Source: Shewanella japonica (GTDB lineage: Bacteria; Pseudomonadota; Gammaproteobacteria; Enterobacterales; Shewanellaceae). From it: DNA of 64,000 nucleotides. A model generated the notes under the pieces. The model had not been told where the DNA came from. It worked only from the letters and a program-made list of their open reading frames with translations, and searched no databases. Made by a program: the position numbers and the translations under genes. The stretch spans positions 913,001 to 977,000 of the forward strand of contig NZ_CP020472.1 of NCBI RefSeq assembly GCF_002075795.1, written 5' to 3'. This document shows, in pieces, positions 63,043-64,000 of this stretch; within the stretch, counting starts at the first letter, position 1, and the number at the start of each line of letters is the position of its first letter.

Positions 63043-64000
63043 CTAAAACCCTTTACGCTTAACTACCTCATCGTAAATTGATTTAAATTTTTCTATATAA
63101 TTTTCTTTTTCTTTAGGGTGCTCTTTGAAATAGCGCTTATAAAGCTCCGAAGCACCATTTCCCCAAACACCAGTGGCTTTTTGATCGTTGTACCATTTCT
63201 TAGCTTTGGTTCTATCAGATTGAATATCTTCAAATGTGTAATCTCTAAAGCAAATTTGCTTGCTGTAAGCAGGATTTTTCACAGTCCAAAAGCTATCAGC
63301 ATCATTTAGTCCACTTAAAAATGTAGAAAGTACTTTCTCAGGAGAGTCAAGGCCGGGCAGTGTAATGTAATTTTTAAAATTCGCTATTTTATTGGGGGCA
63401 ACATCACCATCAACTACAACAACTGAGTTGGGATACAAGAATGTTGGAATTTTTTGTTTTGCTAGCTGAATTAGGTTTTCACAACCTAAAGAGCAGTTTA
63501 CATAATTTAATCCTTTAAATTTTCTACCTAAACAGGCTCTAGAGAAATCGCGGCACTCCTCATCTTCAGCAAATACATCAATTGATAATTTAATAACCTT
63601 CCCTAAAGATACATCTAAATGATTCTTTATTTTTTCCGCGTTTAAATCCTTTTCTAAAGTGACTACACCATCGGACTTTTTCAGATAGATAACCTTCGTT
63701 GATTTCTCTCTACCTTTCGCTTTACTTGTTTCAATCGCCTTCTCAATCATGGGCATTGAATGTGTTGTTGCTATTATTTGAATGTTAAGCTTTGAAGAAA
63801 AGTTCATTAATGCTTCAAGTAATTTTAGTTGCGCTCCCGAATACAATGCCGCATCGATCTCATCAATTGCTAAAATTCCGCCTTTATATTCATCAAGAAA
63901 AGAGTCCTTCAACCGTTTAAACGATATGATAGCCAGAAGAATTTTTCCTACATTATCTTGTCCAGCAGAATTAGAACGCCAGTCATAATGATCCGATGTA
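63043..64000 (-). CDS. OLD-like ATPase-TOPRIM protein, 5' end outside the window
   Basis: At least 318 aa; the frame stays open to the edge. The visible part begins near an ABC-type signature (SAGQDNVGKIL), then Walker B ILAIDEIDAALYS and an H-loop IIATTHSMP. A TOPRIM-like region follows, with Glu in DVFAEDEECRDF and Asp-x-Asp in SVVVVDGDVAP. This is the layout of OLD-family/GajA-like nucleases. The remaining 120 residues have no recognised motif. It is the most upstream visible gene of the island operon. Confidence 0.85.
   Translation of the reverse strand, partial: TSDHYDWRSNSAGQDNVGKILLAIISFKRLKDSFLDEYKGGILAIDEIDAALYSGAQLKLLEALMNFSSKLNIQIIATTHSMPMIEKAIETSKAKGREKSTKVIYLKKSDGVVTLEKDLNAEKIKNHLDVSLGKVIKLSIDVFAEDEECRDFSRACLGRKFKGLNYVNCSLGCENLIQLAKQKIPTFLYPNSVVVVDGDVAPNKIANFKNYITLPGLDSPEKVLSTFLSGLNDADSFWTVKNPAYSKQICFRDYTFEDIQSDRTKAKKWYNDQKATGVWGNGASELYKRYFKEHPKEKENYIEKFKSIYDEVVKRKGF

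Noticed and set aside
1..64000. CRISPR arrays, tRNA, rRNA, IS elements, integrases
   Set aside because: No regular direct-repeat/spacer pattern, cloverleaf-like sequence, rRNA block, transposase or integrase motif was noticed on reading either strand.

Overview
The window reads as chromosome of a Shewanella-like marine gammaproteobacterium. The basis is gene content and order: glnE, glnK-amtB, aroG, back-to-back argR and mdh, folX-folE-folM, a metY-type gene, zapA-6S RNA, ygfB-ubiH-ubiI and gcvT-gcvH-gcvP. No tRNA or rRNA genes, CRISPR arrays, insertion sequences or integrases were seen.

Layout. 1-3830: a minus-strand cluster of a membrane aminopropyltransferase-like protein, a DUF350 membrane protein and a Ser/Arg-rich lipoprotein, plus the start of a further gene that runs off the left edge. 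Three exact copies of a 13-bp odd-length palindrome sit in front of its two transcription units. 4075-12336: glnE, a GAF-GGDEF diguanylate cyclase, a DUF3081-like protein, an AFG1/ZapE-type ATPase, a LuxR-type regulator and an oversized bactofilin with a transmembrane segment. 12600-14386: glnK-amtB with two NtrC-type sites and a candidate sigma-54 promoter. 14500-24159: small and envelope proteins, aroG, an Atm1-type ABC exporter, a GltB-like FMN protein, a DUF5610 protein and fpr. 24351-29265: a Fur-box-preceded ferric-iron ABC transporter and a DyP peroxidase. 29384-32422: argR and mdh, then an SDR and a DCC-family protein. 32564-37902: an RND pump with two adaptors. 38026-41420: folX, folE, folM and metY (with met boxes).

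41516-49361 holds fau (ygfA), then three large minus-strand genes (J-less DnaJ-type zinc-finger membrane protein, PEGA-like membrane protein, GDPD lipoprotein), then ssrS (6S RNA) and zapA. The three genes separate ssrS from fau, which are adjacent in E. coli. 49904-58080 carries ygfB, ubiH, ubiI and the glycine cleavage operon.

The right end (58479 to the edge) looks like a defence island. Four tightly packed minus-strand genes encode an ATPase-TOPRIM (OLD-like) protein, cut by the window edge, then HerA, NurA with a zinc ribbon, and a D12-class adenine methyltransferase. This is the best candidate for an undescribed or rarely described system in the window. The 42553-48487 membrane module is the second. 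All family names come from motif recognition by eye; no searches or alignments were run.
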